Below, in pieces: positions 8,738-17,004 of a stretch of 64,000 nt of DNA. Made by a program: the position numbers and the translations under genes. The notes beneath the pieces are model-generated. The model was given only the letters and a program-made list of their open reading frames with translations, was not told where the DNA came from and did no database searches. How positions within the stretch are numbered: position 1 is the first letter of the stretch; every line of letters starts with the position of its first letter. The stretch is from an uncultured Lachnospiraceae bacterium (GTDB taxonomy: Bacteria; Bacillota; Clostridia; Lachnospirales; Lachnospiraceae). The DNA is taken from NCBI GenBank assembly GCA_910586125.1, contig CAJUHP010000001.1, forward strand, positions 1 through 64,000, written 5' to 3'.

Positions 8738-9382
8738 TTATATCTGCTGTTTTCCGGCTGTGTCTTGTGCGAAAGACGCGCCGTCCTCCTCGTCATACCG
8801 GCTCATCAGTTCTTCCAGATCCCGATCCTTTGTCCGGCCCTCCAATTCGGCCATGGCCTCCGCCCGGTCCAGGGCTGCCTGCGCCGTATCCTCCATGGCT
8901 GACATGGAACCGGCGGCCCCGCTGTCGGTCAGATGATGGATGGATTCCATCAGATGGGCCGCGGCCATCTTGGCTTTCACGGCGTCTTTTCTGGCCGTGA
9001 TCTCCTCCAACTGCCGTCCTGCCTGGCTGCACAGGCGCTCAGCCTGCGAGGTATAATCCGCCGCCGCATTCTGCTGCCTGCTTATTTCATCCCGGCGCTT
9101 TGCCAGAGCTGCTTTTTTCTCCAGGAAAAATCTGGCGTCGCTCTCGCGGTTCTCCGCCACTGCTTTATTCGCATAGCGGCTCATCTTATCCATCTCTTCC
9201 TCACACTGCCAAATCTCCCGCCGGCGTTTCTCCTGCGCGGCCGCAATCGCCTCTGTCTGCGCCTTCATATTCCGAAGCCCCTCCTGCATTTGTCTTACAT
9301 ACCGATCCAGTTCGGCCGATTCCTTTTTTCTGCCGCCAAACAGAGACTTCAGCCAATTCCATATTCTTCTGAAAATACCCAT
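8738..9382 (-). CDS. PspA/IM30-family protein
   Basis: A 214-residue, mostly helical protein with an amphipathic N-terminus (MGIFRRIWNWLKSLFGGRK) and long coiled coil, matching PspA/IM30 proteins that bind and protect stressed membranes. Length is close to the family norm of about 220. It is the first gene of a two-gene unit with the YdjI-like SPFH protein and has a consensus-like promoter upstream. The C-terminus is short and acidic. Confidence 0.82.
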   Translation of the reverse strand: MGIFRRIWNWLKSLFGGRKKESAELDRYVRQMQEGLRNMKAQTEAIAAAQEKRRREIWQCEEEMDKMSRYANKAVAENRESDARFFLEKKAALAKRRDEISRQQNAAADYTSQAERLCSQAGRQLEEITARKDAVKAKMAAAHLMESIHHLTDSGAAGSMSAMEDTAQAALDRAEAMAELEGRTKDRDLEELMSRYDEEDGASFAQDTAGKQQI

Positions 9383-9468
9383 CCGCAGGCCCCTTTCTCT
9401 CCCGACAGCCGGCCCGGCGCCGGTTTTCTGCCTTTTTACAGGACCAGACGTTCTCTGGCTCTGGTTTT

Positions 9469-9497
9469 ATTATAATACATTTCCCCTCTGTTGTCCA
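9469..9497 (-). promoter_or_regulatory. Promoter of the PspA/SPFH operon
   Basis: On the minus strand TGGACA lies 17 bp before a perfect TATAAT. The leader to the pspA-like ATG is about 80 nt and has a GC-rich hairpin near 9405-9425. Confidence 0.75.
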
Positions 9498-9504
9498 CGG
9501 AAAA

Positions 9505-10239
9505 TCAGATGGTTTCATTTCTGACAAGCCGCTGCAGCGCGGTCTTTTCCTCTTGTGTAAGGGGGCGGTATGCGCCGCAGGCCAGCGCCGGATCCAGACA
9601 AAGCGGCCCCATACAAAGGCGTTTCAGATACAGCACCTCCGTGCTCGCCGCCTTTGCCATCCGCTTAATCTGATGGAACCGCCCTTCTGAAATGGTAATC
9701 TCTGTCTCTGCCTGCGGCCCGTTTTTCAGGATTCTCAGCTCGCCGGGCCGCGTTAACGTCTCATCCCCGATATCCATTCCCTCTGCAAAAGCCTGCACCA
9801 TCTGCGGCGTAACCGGCCCTGTCAGTCTGGCAAAATAGGTTTTGTTCACATGCTTTTTCGGGTGCAGCAGTTCATGGGCCAAAGCGCCGTCGTTGGTAAT
9901 CAGCAGCAGGCCCTCCGTATCTTTATCCAGCCGCCCTACCGGAAACAAGTCCTTTCGGCTGTGCTCTGCAATCAGATCCAGCACGGTTTTTTCCTTTCGG
10001 TCCCTGGAGGCCGACAGCACGCCTGCCGGTTTATTCAGCATATAATATTCAAAGGAAACATATGCGATGCGTTCACCGCGCAGGGCTACCTGATCCTGGT
10101 CCGGATTGATTTTTTGATCCGGCGTTTTTGCGGTTTCGCCGTTTACCTGTACCAGCCCCTTTCTGATTTCCTGCCGGAGCTGGCTGCGGCTGCCCGCGCC
10201 CATATCAGCCAGATATTTATCGAGACGTATCGGTTTCAT
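9505..10239 (-). CDS. rsuA: 16S rRNA pseudouridine synthase, RsuA family
   Basis: A 244-residue enzyme that isomerises a uridine in rRNA, expected to be U516 of 16S rRNA. It has an N-terminal S4 RNA-binding domain (residues 1-60, beginning RLDKYLADMGAGSRSQL) and the catalytic motif GRLDKDTEGLLLIT with the active Asp. The C-terminal EGRFHQIKRM box is typical. Assignment to RsuA rather than RluB/RluE rests on length and overall look. It lies 51 bp downstream of the DHHW gene on the same strand, which is probably chance. Confidence 0.85.
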   Translation of the reverse strand: MKPIRLDKYLADMGAGSRSQLRQEIRKGLVQVNGETAKTPDQKINPDQDQVALRGERIAYVSFEYYMLNKPAGVLSASRDRKEKTVLDLIAEHSRKDLFPVGRLDKDTEGLLLITNDGALAHELLHPKKHVNKTYFARLTGPVTPQMVQAFAEGMDIGDETLTRPGELRILKNGPQAETEITISEGRFHQIKRMAKAASTEVLYLKRLCMGPLCLDPALACGAYRPLTQEEKTALQRLVRNETI

Positions 10240-10290
10240 CTGTCTGCCTGCCTCCCTGTTTTGATTTTATCTCTCACAATCATCGCCGGT

Positions 10291-11451
10291 CTATTTTGCA
10301 ATCCGAAACACCGAAGTATCTGTGGCAAATGCCTGCACATGATACAGAACCAAAAGATCCGTCACCCCGTATTGCTTTGCCAGTGTCTTAAGGCTCATAT
10401 TCAGATAGCGCAGATCCGCCACAAGAATCCGGTCATAATGCTCGGCGGCGTAGGGAATAAGACAGTTGGCAAAGGAATCTTTTACCACCAGCAGGACGCG
10501 CTCCCCGCTCTCCTTTGCGGCCTGGTCCTGCTCGCCCTGTTTCTCAACCAGTAAAAGCCCGTCGTTTCCCCCCAGAAACACCGCGTACTTGTCCCTCGTC
10601 TCAAGCGCTTCCCAGTTGTAAAATCCCTCCGTCTCCTCTGTCAGATTATGGGAGAGGCTCACGGCCGTATCGGTATCGTAGACGGCTATGCTGTCCATCT
10701 GCCCCAGCGCGTGAAGCTTTGACCAGGTGGTTCCCAGAAAATCCTCGGAGACCACCCGCAGTCCCGCCTCGCTTTGCGGCGTCTGCCCCAGACTCTCCAT
10801 CCAGGCCCTGTAGGCGTAATAGGCCCCCAATGTCGTCCAGTGATGATCGGTCCGGTAGAAAATATATTCCTCCCTGTGGGGGGACAGGATCGCTTCGCCG
10901 TCCAGCCACACAGACGCTTCCTGCTCCTCTAACGCCTCCCTCACCCGATTCAGATAGATCGACTGATCATAGCGCGGGCAGAAGGCCGGAAGCTTATCCG
11001 TGAGAATCTGGCTGGCCGTGGGCGACAGAAGGATGCGGACATGATCCTCCCCCAAACTCTCCGTATAATATGCTGCCGCTTCCGTCAGAGAGCGGATATT
11101 TTTCTGTGCCAGCTCGCTCTCAAAATCCGAGGCGGGATAGTTGACGATGAAATATCCGTCTTTTGCCAGCCAGACGCCTTTTATCTCCTGTTTGCCCAGA
11201 GCCGCCTCGAACCGGGTCTTCCAGCCGATCCACTGATCCCGTTGGGGAAACTGGTCTGTAATATACGTCTCATACTTCTCGGTAAAACTGCCGTCAAAAA
11301 GCCCCGCCCAGGAAAACTCCGGTTTGGAGGCCAGATAACGGTTTTCCGTGTCGGAGTATGCCCGATCCTCTTTTAGCATCCCCCATGCCATCCCGCCGAA
11401 AATCCAGACCAGAAACACGGCGACAGGGATCCATACTGTTTTCTTTGTCAT
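10291..11451 (-). CDS. DHHW-family protein (AlgX/AlgJ-like, O-acylation partner)
   Basis: A 386-residue protein with one N-terminal membrane anchor (residues 5-25) and a large outside domain. It carries the defining DHHW motif (YRTDHHWTTLGAYYAY near residue 200) and a VVKDSFANCLIPY segment, as in SGNH-like acetyltransferase partners. These proteins normally act with an MBOAT acyltransferase to O-acylate an exported polysaccharide. The MBOAT gene lies upstream on the same strand (145 bp away). The substrate cannot be told from the sequence. Confidence 0.83.
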   Translation of the reverse strand: MTKKTVWIPVAVFLVWIFGGMAWGMLKEDRAYSDTENRYLASKPEFSWAGLFDGSFTEKYETYITDQFPQRDQWIGWKTRFEAALGKQEIKGVWLAKDGYFIVNYPASDFESELAQKNIRSLTEAAAYYTESLGEDHVRILLSPTASQILTDKLPAFCPRYDQSIYLNRVREALEEQEASVWLDGEAILSPHREEYIFYRTDHHWTTLGAYYAYRAWMESLGQTPQSEAGLRVVSEDFLGTTWSKLHALGQMDSIAVYDTDTAVSLSHNLTEETEGFYNWEALETRDKYAVFLGGNDGLLLVEKQGEQDQAAKESGERVLLVVKDSFANCLIPYAAEHYDRILVADLRYLNMSLKTLAKQYGVTDLLVLYHVQAFATDTSVFRIAK

Positions 11452-11596
11452 TTCTACGCAAATCCTTTCTTAACCTGCATGCGCCAGAAAGCGGACGCAC
11501 GTTCCTGCAATTCCCAATTCATACGCGGGATAATAAAATATTTGTATGCCGTTGCCTCATTTTCAGCGGGTACACAACCCCGAAAAGGGAGAGCGC

Positions 11597-13039
11597 TTAA
11601 AAACGGAAATACAGAAACGGATTGTAGGTGGCATCCACCAGATACGCCGTACACAAAAGAAAAAGAATCGTCCCGGCTGCACTCCACAAAAGCTGCCAGA
11701 AGATTTGCCGTCCTTCATTCTCGAACCATTCTCTCACCTTTTTATAGATCCGGCCCGGAAGCGGCGTCGAACCGACCGCACAGGCCGCTAACAGCAGACC
11801 ATAATTGCGAAGCAGGTACAGCGTCTTGGCATCGGCAAACGGCATACGTACCTCTCCGCCGCCTCCCAGTCCGAACATGGCCTGCAGATAACCGGCTCCC
11901 CCGGCTCCGTCCACGCTGGCAAAAATCACCCAGCTTATGCAGACCAGCACGACTGTATACAGCCATCCGGCGGCTGCGGGCCAGCGTTTCATCCGCTTTA
12001 GCAGGAATACTTTCTCCAGCATCAGCAGCACGCCGAAGTACAGGCCCCACAGAAGAAAATTCCAACTGGCTCCGTGCCAGATTCCGGTGAGCGTCCAGAC
12101 TATGAAAATATTGAGAAGCTGCCGGGCCAGCCCGCGGCGGTTGCCGCCCAGCGGGATATAGACATACTCCCGGAACCAGGTTCCCAGAGAGATATGCCAG
12201 CGCCGCCAGAACTCCGTGATGCTCCGGGAGATATACGGATAATCAAAATTCAGCGGAAAATGAAAGCCGAGCATCATTCCCAGCCCTCTGGCCATATCCG
12301 AGTAGCCGGAAAAATCAAAATAGATCTGGAAACCAAAGGCCGCAGCTCCCAGCCACGCCGTCCCCGCCGCCAATTCCTGGGCCGGCACAGCCGAGACGCT
12401 ATCCCACAGCAAGCCGATTTGATTGGCCAGCAGCACCTTCTTTCCCAACCCGGCCAAAAACAGCGAAATTCCCTCCGAAAAAAGCTCCGGGCTCTCTCTG
12501 CGGTGATTCAGCTCCTGCGCCACAGTCTGATAGCGGACAATCGGTCCGGCGATCAACTGCGGAAACATCGCCACATACGCGCCGAAATCAATGATATTTC
12601 TCTGCGCCTTCGCCTCTCCCCGGTACACGTCGATGCTGTAAGACATGGTCTGGAACGTATAAAAAGAGATCCCGATGGGCAGGGGCAGGCCCACCGCAGG
12701 AATCGCCAGACCGGTCAGGCCGTTCAGCGTCCCGATCAGAAAATCCGTGTACTTAAACACGCCCAAAAGTCCCAGATTGATCACCACAGAGGAAATCAGC
12801 GCCCCCCTGGCAGCGCCTTCCCGCCCGGCTGCCTTCGCATTTTCGATTATGCGCCCGTGGGTGTAGTCCACCGCCGTGGAAAACAGCATCAGCACGACAT
12901 ACACCGGCTCTCCCCAGGCATAAAAAATAAGGCTGCCCAGAAAAAGGACGGCGTTGCGCCATCCTTTCGGCACAGCAAAATAGGCAAGCAGCATCAGCGG
13001 CAGAAAACGAAACAGAAATAACAGACTGCTGAAAATCAT
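11597..13039 (-). CDS. MBOAT-family O-acyltransferase (AlgI/DltB-like)
   Basis: A 480-residue polytopic membrane enzyme that moves acyl groups across the membrane for polymer O-acylation. The AlgI-type motifs are present: FWRRWHISLGTWFREYVYIP (residues ~275-295) and the catalytic His in LTGIWHGASWNFLLWG. The first 50 residues hold two membrane helices (FLFRFLPLMLLAYF, LGSLIFYAWGEPVY). With the following DHHW protein it forms a usual two-gene surface-polymer acylation unit. No polymer synthesis genes adjoin it. The ribosome binding site is weak and distant (AAAGGA about 17 nt upstream). Confidence 0.9.
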   Translation of the reverse strand: MIFSSLLFLFRFLPLMLLAYFAVPKGWRNAVLFLGSLIFYAWGEPVYVVLMLFSTAVDYTHGRIIENAKAAGREGAARGALISSVVINLGLLGVFKYTDFLIGTLNGLTGLAIPAVGLPLPIGISFYTFQTMSYSIDVYRGEAKAQRNIIDFGAYVAMFPQLIAGPIVRYQTVAQELNHRRESPELFSEGISLFLAGLGKKVLLANQIGLLWDSVSAVPAQELAAGTAWLGAAAFGFQIYFDFSGYSDMARGLGMMLGFHFPLNFDYPYISRSITEFWRRWHISLGTWFREYVYIPLGGNRRGLARQLLNIFIVWTLTGIWHGASWNFLLWGLYFGVLLMLEKVFLLKRMKRWPAAAGWLYTVVLVCISWVIFASVDGAGGAGYLQAMFGLGGGGEVRMPFADAKTLYLLRNYGLLLAACAVGSTPLPGRIYKKVREWFENEGRQIFWQLLWSAAGTILFLLCTAYLVDATYNPFLYFRF

Positions 13040-13129
13040 AACGACAAATAATATTCCTTTCCCGAGGCGTACTGGCCACTAATATAATTTTTCAGACCAC
13101 CCATTGTCGCCGGTTCTATCCGGCGGCCG

Positions 13130-13975
13130 TCAGGCCGGCAAACCGCGTTCTGCCGCTTTTCGCAGCATGGCAATCTCCGCGGCATATCCCGGCAGTTCAT
13201 TGGGTGTCTCCAGGAAAAAGGGCAGGTCTTTCAAAACCGGATGACAGACAATGCGCTCAAAGGCTTCCTGTCCCAGAGAACCCATGCCGATTTTCTCATG
13301 GCGGTCCTTGTGACTGGCAAAGGGATTCTTGCTGTCATTCAGATGAAGCGCCCGCAGACGGTCCAAGCCGATGATGCGGTCAAATTCCGCGAGAACCTCG
13401 TCCAACCGGTTCACAACATCGTATCCGGCATCGTACACATGACAGGTATCCAGACACACGCCCATATGCTCCGGATATTTGACCCGGTCCAGAATCGCCC
13501 GCAGCTCCTCAAAGCGGCTTCCCACCTCCGTGCCTTTTCCCGCCATCGTCTCCAGGAGAACCGTCGTCGTCTGCTCCGGCGTCATGGCCTGATTCAGACA
13601 CTGTGCGATCCATTCGATTCCCGCCTCGATCCCCTGTCCCACATGGCTGCCCGGATGAAAATTGTACATCTGTCCCGGCAGCGCTTCCATCCGCCGGATA
13701 TCGTCGGCCATGGTTTCCCAGGCAAAATCCCTGGTCCGCCCTTCCTTTGCGCAGGCGTTTAACGTATAGGGAGCGTGGGCCAGAATGACCGGAAAGCCAT
13801 GGGATACGGCATACTCCTGATAGGCGCGGATATCTGCCAAATCCAGCGCTTTCGCGCTCCCGCCCCTGGGATTGCGGGTAAAAAACTGAAAGGTATTGGC
13901 GCCGATCGACGACGCCTCCTTTCCCATATGCAGAAAACCCTTCGATGAAGACATATGACAGCCAATCGTCAACAT
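13130..13975 (-). CDS. nfo: Deoxyribonuclease IV (endonuclease IV, AP endonuclease)
   Basis: A 281-residue zinc enzyme that cuts DNA at abasic sites. It is a TIM-barrel protein of normal length with metal-ligand motifs characteristic of the family: FHPGSHVG, GVCLDTCHVYDAGYD, LHLNDSKNPFASHKDRHEKIG and FFLETP. The start has GGGAGGG upstream and overlaps the end of the methyltransferase gene by 7 bp, so the two repair genes are one transcription unit. Confidence 0.93.
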   Translation of the reverse strand: MLTIGCHMSSSKGFLHMGKEASSIGANTFQFFTRNPRGGSAKALDLADIRAYQEYAVSHGFPVILAHAPYTLNACAKEGRTRDFAWETMADDIRRMEALPGQMYNFHPGSHVGQGIEAGIEWIAQCLNQAMTPEQTTTVLLETMAGKGTEVGSRFEELRAILDRVKYPEHMGVCLDTCHVYDAGYDVVNRLDEVLAEFDRIIGLDRLRALHLNDSKNPFASHKDRHEKIGMGSLGQEAFERIVCHPVLKDLPFFLETPNELPGYAAEIAMLRKAAERGLPA

Positions 13976-14544
13976 AACACACCCTCCCGCTTCAATAAAT
14001 ATTCTTTGATGTCCAGGCCGCCGCCGTATCCGGTCATGCTGCCGTTCGCCCCGATTACCCGATGGCAGGGGATCAGTATCGCAATGGGGTTGCAGTGATT
14101 TCCCATACCCACGGCCCGGCTGGCCCCCGGTTTCCCGATCTGGGCCGCAATCTGGCCATAGCTGCGCGTCTGCCCGTAGGGAATGGTCAGAAGCGCCTGC
14201 CAGACCTGTTTCTGAAACGCGGTTCCCTCCGGCCGAAGCGGCACGGTGAATTCCCGCCTCTTTCCCTCAAAATATTCCTGTAATTCTTTCATCGTACGGA
14301 CGATCCCGGCTGTCTCGCCCAGGCGCGCCCCGCCCTCGGCCAGACGACGTCCCGCCTCCTCGTACGTCAGCTCACCCCTTCGCCAAAAAGCGTTCGGCTG
14401 GCTTTTCCCCGCCAGGCTGAGCGCTGTCAGAAAACCGTCCTGCCACACTAGACGAACCAGCCCCACCGGCGTGTCGTATTCATAATAGGAAACGGAGGAC
14501 AGATCCGCGCTTTCTCTTTGATAGGTTTCTCTTTTGTCCTTCAT
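13969..14544 (-). CDS. ogt: Methylated-DNA-protein cysteine methyltransferase
   Basis: A 191-residue suicide repair protein that removes methyl groups from O6-methylguanine. The active site PCHRVIGANGSMTGYGGG is intact, and the winged-helix segment (FQKQVWQALLTIPYGQTRSY) precedes it. The first 30 residues are extra compared with the shortest family members. It is coupled to nfo by a 7-bp overlap, giving a small alkylation/base-damage repair unit. Confidence 0.93.
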   Translation of the reverse strand: MKDKRETYQRESADLSSVSYYEYDTPVGLVRLVWQDGFLTALSLAGKSQPNAFWRRGELTYEEAGRRLAEGGARLGETAGIVRTMKELQEYFEGKRREFTVPLRPEGTAFQKQVWQALLTIPYGQTRSYGQIAAQIGKPGASRAVGMGNHCNPIAILIPCHRVIGANGSMTGYGGGLDIKEYLLKREGVLC

Positions 14545-14593
14545 GCTATACCTCGTCTGAAAATGTTTCCCATGTCATATAAAAGATTTCTCT

Positions 14594-15775
14594 TTATGCC
14601 TCTCTTTCCCCGCATCCGTTCGATCTGTCTTCCTTTACCACTCTGCCGTCAATCAACACATACCGAACCTCTGCGGCCACATCAAAGGGACACCCGTCCG
14701 TTATCACGATATCCGCATCTTTTCCGGCTTCCAGAGAACCCACCCGTTCCTCGATGCCGATATGCCTGGCCGGATGAATGGTAATAGCCTGCAGCGCGGC
14801 AAAAGGGTCCATTCCAGCCTTTACGGCCAGACCAGCGCACAGAGGCAGATACTGCTGAGGAATCACGGGCGCATCGGTGATGATGGAGACCTGGCACCCC
14901 GCCGCCGCCAATACGCCCGGCGTCGTCCAGCTCTTGTTGCGCAGCTCAAACTTGGAGGCGTTGGTCAGCGTAGGGCCTACCGCCAAAGGCACATGCTCCG
15001 CCGCCAGTTCCTCCACAATCAGGTGTCCCTCCGTCACATGCTCCAACGTAATTCTCACGCCAAATTCCTTCGCAATCCGCAGAGCCGTAAAAATGTCGTC
15101 CGAGGCGTGCGCGTGTGCCTTCAACGGCATCTCGCCTCTCAGGACCGGCTGCAGCGCCTCCATCTTCATATCAAAGGCCGGCTTCTTTGACGTGTCACCA
15201 CCCGCGGCCGCCAGTTTCTCCCCGTATTCTCTGGCCTTAAAAAGCATCTCCCGCAGCTTGGCCGCCGTGGACATGCGGGTGGAATTTCCCTTATCCCGGT
15301 AACAGCGCTTGGGATTTTCACCGAAGGCGCATTTCATAGCTACCGCCTCTTTCACAATCATATGTTCCACCCGGCGTCCCACCGTCTTAATCGCCGTAAA
15401 GGTGCCCCCCAGCACATTGGCGCTGCCGGGCCCTGTGGCCACGCAGGTAATACCCGCCTCCGCCGCCTGCAAAAAAGCCGGATCCATGGCCTTCACGCCG
15501 TCGATTCCCCTCATCTGAGGACAGGCAATATCGTTCATTTCATTGTAATCCATCCCCTCGTAACCAATTCCATAGCCGTCCAGGCCGATATGGCTGTGAG
15601 CGTCCACAAAGCCAGGATAAACCGAAAGCCCCGAAGCGTCGATCACCCGGACGCCTTGTGGGACGGCAAGCTCTCGTCCGATCTGCGCGATCTTTCCGTC
15701 TTCAATAAGAATATCCCCCACAAAAGCATCCCTCTGCACCGCATTGTGAATCGTCCCGTTTTGAATGCATATCAT
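14594..15775 (-). CDS. Metal-dependent amidohydrolase (imidazolonepropionase/dihydroorotase-like)
   Basis: A 393-residue amidohydrolase-superfamily enzyme. The N-terminal composite domain leads to the HxH metal motif (GFVDAHSHIGLDGYG). Further family signatures are the His in HAHASDD, the LEHVTEG strand, the catalytic Asp in SIITDAPVIP, and the C-terminal GSLEAGKDADIVI. The substrate is unknown; related clostridial proteins are simply called amidohydrolases. The ATG at 15775 has GGGAGG about 8 nt upstream, so a longer frame to 15838 is not used. It ends 49 bp before ogt. Confidence 0.85.
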   Translation of the reverse strand: MICIQNGTIHNAVQRDAFVGDILIEDGKIAQIGRELAVPQGVRVIDASGLSVYPGFVDAHSHIGLDGYGIGYEGMDYNEMNDIACPQMRGIDGVKAMDPAFLQAAEAGITCVATGPGSANVLGGTFTAIKTVGRRVEHMIVKEAVAMKCAFGENPKRCYRDKGNSTRMSTAAKLREMLFKAREYGEKLAAAGGDTSKKPAFDMKMEALQPVLRGEMPLKAHAHASDDIFTALRIAKEFGVRITLEHVTEGHLIVEELAAEHVPLAVGPTLTNASKFELRNKSWTTPGVLAAAGCQVSIITDAPVIPQQYLPLCAGLAVKAGMDPFAALQAITIHPARHIGIEERVGSLEAGKDADIVITDGCPFDVAAEVRYVLIDGRVVKEDRSNGCGEREA

Positions 15776-15934
15776 GATTGTCCCTCCCGTAAACTCCATT
15801 TTGGTTTCTATTATACCTGGATTTTCCCGGTTAGGCAACTATCTATATGCGTTCTTCCAGGCCAGGCAGTCTCCCTGCACATTACATGAGTCCCCTTTTA
15901 CCGCATTTTTATCCTATCTTCTTTCAAAATTTGA

Positions 15935-15963
15935 TTGATTTTTCGTTAAACATGCGATAAAAT
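15935..15963 (+). promoter_or_regulatory. Promoter of the coiled-coil gene
   Basis: TTGATT and TAAAAT are separated by 17 bp; the start codon follows about 47 nt downstream with AAGGAG in front. Confidence 0.65.
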
Positions 15964-16010
15964 GACCTTGTAAGACAGAACGATACATTCATATAGAAAG
16001 GAGAATCCTT

Positions 16011-16646
16011 ATGACGGAAGATACCAAACTCATCCTGGAAACGCTGAAACTTCTGGATGGCAAAGTGGACGGCCTGGAAAATAAGGTTGACAGACTGGAC
16101 GGCAGGGTTAATTCTATGGAGGACAAGGCTGATCGAATAGACTGTAAAATTGATTCCATGGAAAGCACCGTCAATAAACTGAGCGGCAAAGTTGATTCTT
16201 TGGAAGACAAAGTCGATAAAATGGACGGCAAACTTCATTCCATGGAAGACAATATCGTTAAAATGGACGGCAAACTTCATTCCATGGAAGACAATATCGT
16301 TAAAATGGACGGCAAACTTCATTCCATGGAAGACAAAGTTGATAAAATCGAAAACTCTGTCGGCCATTTGGAAACACGGCTCAGCGAATTAGAACACATG
16401 GTCAATCACTTAGAAGAAAAAACCGGCGTCCTGGAAAATACAGCAAAAGAGATGCATGAAAAAATTACCGATATCCGGTTGACTCTCGAAAATGAAACCA
16501 ACAAACATATCCGGATCGTTGCCGAGGGTCATTTAGATCTCTCCCGCAAGCTGGACGAGGCTCTGCGGATAGAAAATGAAAAAGAAATTCTTCTGCTTCG
16601 TGTCACGCACCTGGAAAACGAAGTGCGGCGTATCCGGAACGCCTAG
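16011..16646 (+). CDS. Heptad-repeat coiled-coil protein
   Basis: A 211-residue protein made almost wholly of seven-residue repeats with hydrophobic residues at a/d positions (KVDxLExKVDxMDGKLxSME pattern). It has no signal peptide or membrane segment. Residues ~70-111 come from a 42-bp tandem DNA repeat. The last ~60 residues change to ordinary charged helix (RIVAEGHLDLSRKLDEAL). It should form a long rod or oligomer. I do not recognise a family. It is a rare plus-strand single gene with its own promoter and a good AAGGAG site. Confidence 0.7.
   Translation: MTEDTKLILETLKLLDGKVDGLENKVDRLDGRVNSMEDKADRIDCKIDSMESTVNKLSGKVDSLEDKVDKMDGKLHSMEDNIVKMDGKLHSMEDNIVKMDGKLHSMEDKVDKIENSVGHLETRLSELEHMVNHLEEKTGVLENTAKEMHEKITDIRLTLENETNKHIRIVAEGHLDLSRKLDEALRIENEKEILLLRVTHLENEVRRIRNA
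16218..16343 (+). repeat. 42-bp tandem repeat inside the coiled-coil gene
   Basis: Three 42-bp units begin at 16218, 16260 and 16302. The first two are identical; the third differs in its last bases. Each encodes 14 residues, KMDGKLHSMEDNIV, which is exactly two heptads, so unit gain or loss keeps the coil register. Confidence 0.95.
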
Positions 16647-16672
16647 AGAATATGGCCTCCTAAAAACAGGCG

Positions 16673-16867
16673 TCACAGAGCGGTAAACAGAAGCAGGCAA
16701 AGGCCGCCCAGCACCAGGATGATCAGAGCCGCCGGCAGAAAGACCGAGACAAAAGCGGCCAGCAGCATTGCCGGAATATCACTTTTTTCCAGAGGCTCAC
16801 GCCGAAGCTCCTCCTCCTTTTCCAGATCTATCTCTCTTGGTATCTTCCTCCAAAAACGAAATCCCAT
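16673..16867 (-). CDS. Small single-span membrane protein (64 residues)
   Basis: A charged N-terminal half (IPREIDLEKEEELRREPLEK) is followed by one or two tightly packed hydrophobic helices (residues ~32-64). AAAGGAG lies 7 nt before the ATG, strong support for translation. No family is recognised. It lies between the coiled-coil gene (convergent) and the opp operon terminator and looks like a stand-alone gene. Confidence 0.6.
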   Translation of the reverse strand: MGFRFWRKIPREIDLEKEEELRREPLEKSDIPAMLLAAFVSVFLPAALIILVLGGLCLLLFTAL

Positions 16868-16948
16868 TTCGGTCTCCTTTCCATAATTATCGGACTTATG
16901 GATATTGTGGTTTTTCTGGTATTACATTATTACCGTTTTCCCAAAGAG

Positions 16949-16982
16949 GAAAAGGGAAGAGCCGCACCGCTGCCGTCTTCCC
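16949..16982 (-). terminator. Terminator of the opp operon
   Basis: GGGAAGA (16954-16960) pairs with TCTTCCC (16976-16982), with GC pairing inside the loop. On the minus strand the stem is followed by TTTT, 23 bp past the oppF stop. Confidence 0.7.
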
Positions 16983-17004
16983 TTCTCTTTCTCTTCTTTT
17001 GTCT

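Noticed and set aside
13085..13135. Terminator downstream of nfo
   Set aside because: A CGCCGG/CCGGCG hairpin is present but no T-run follows on the minus strand.
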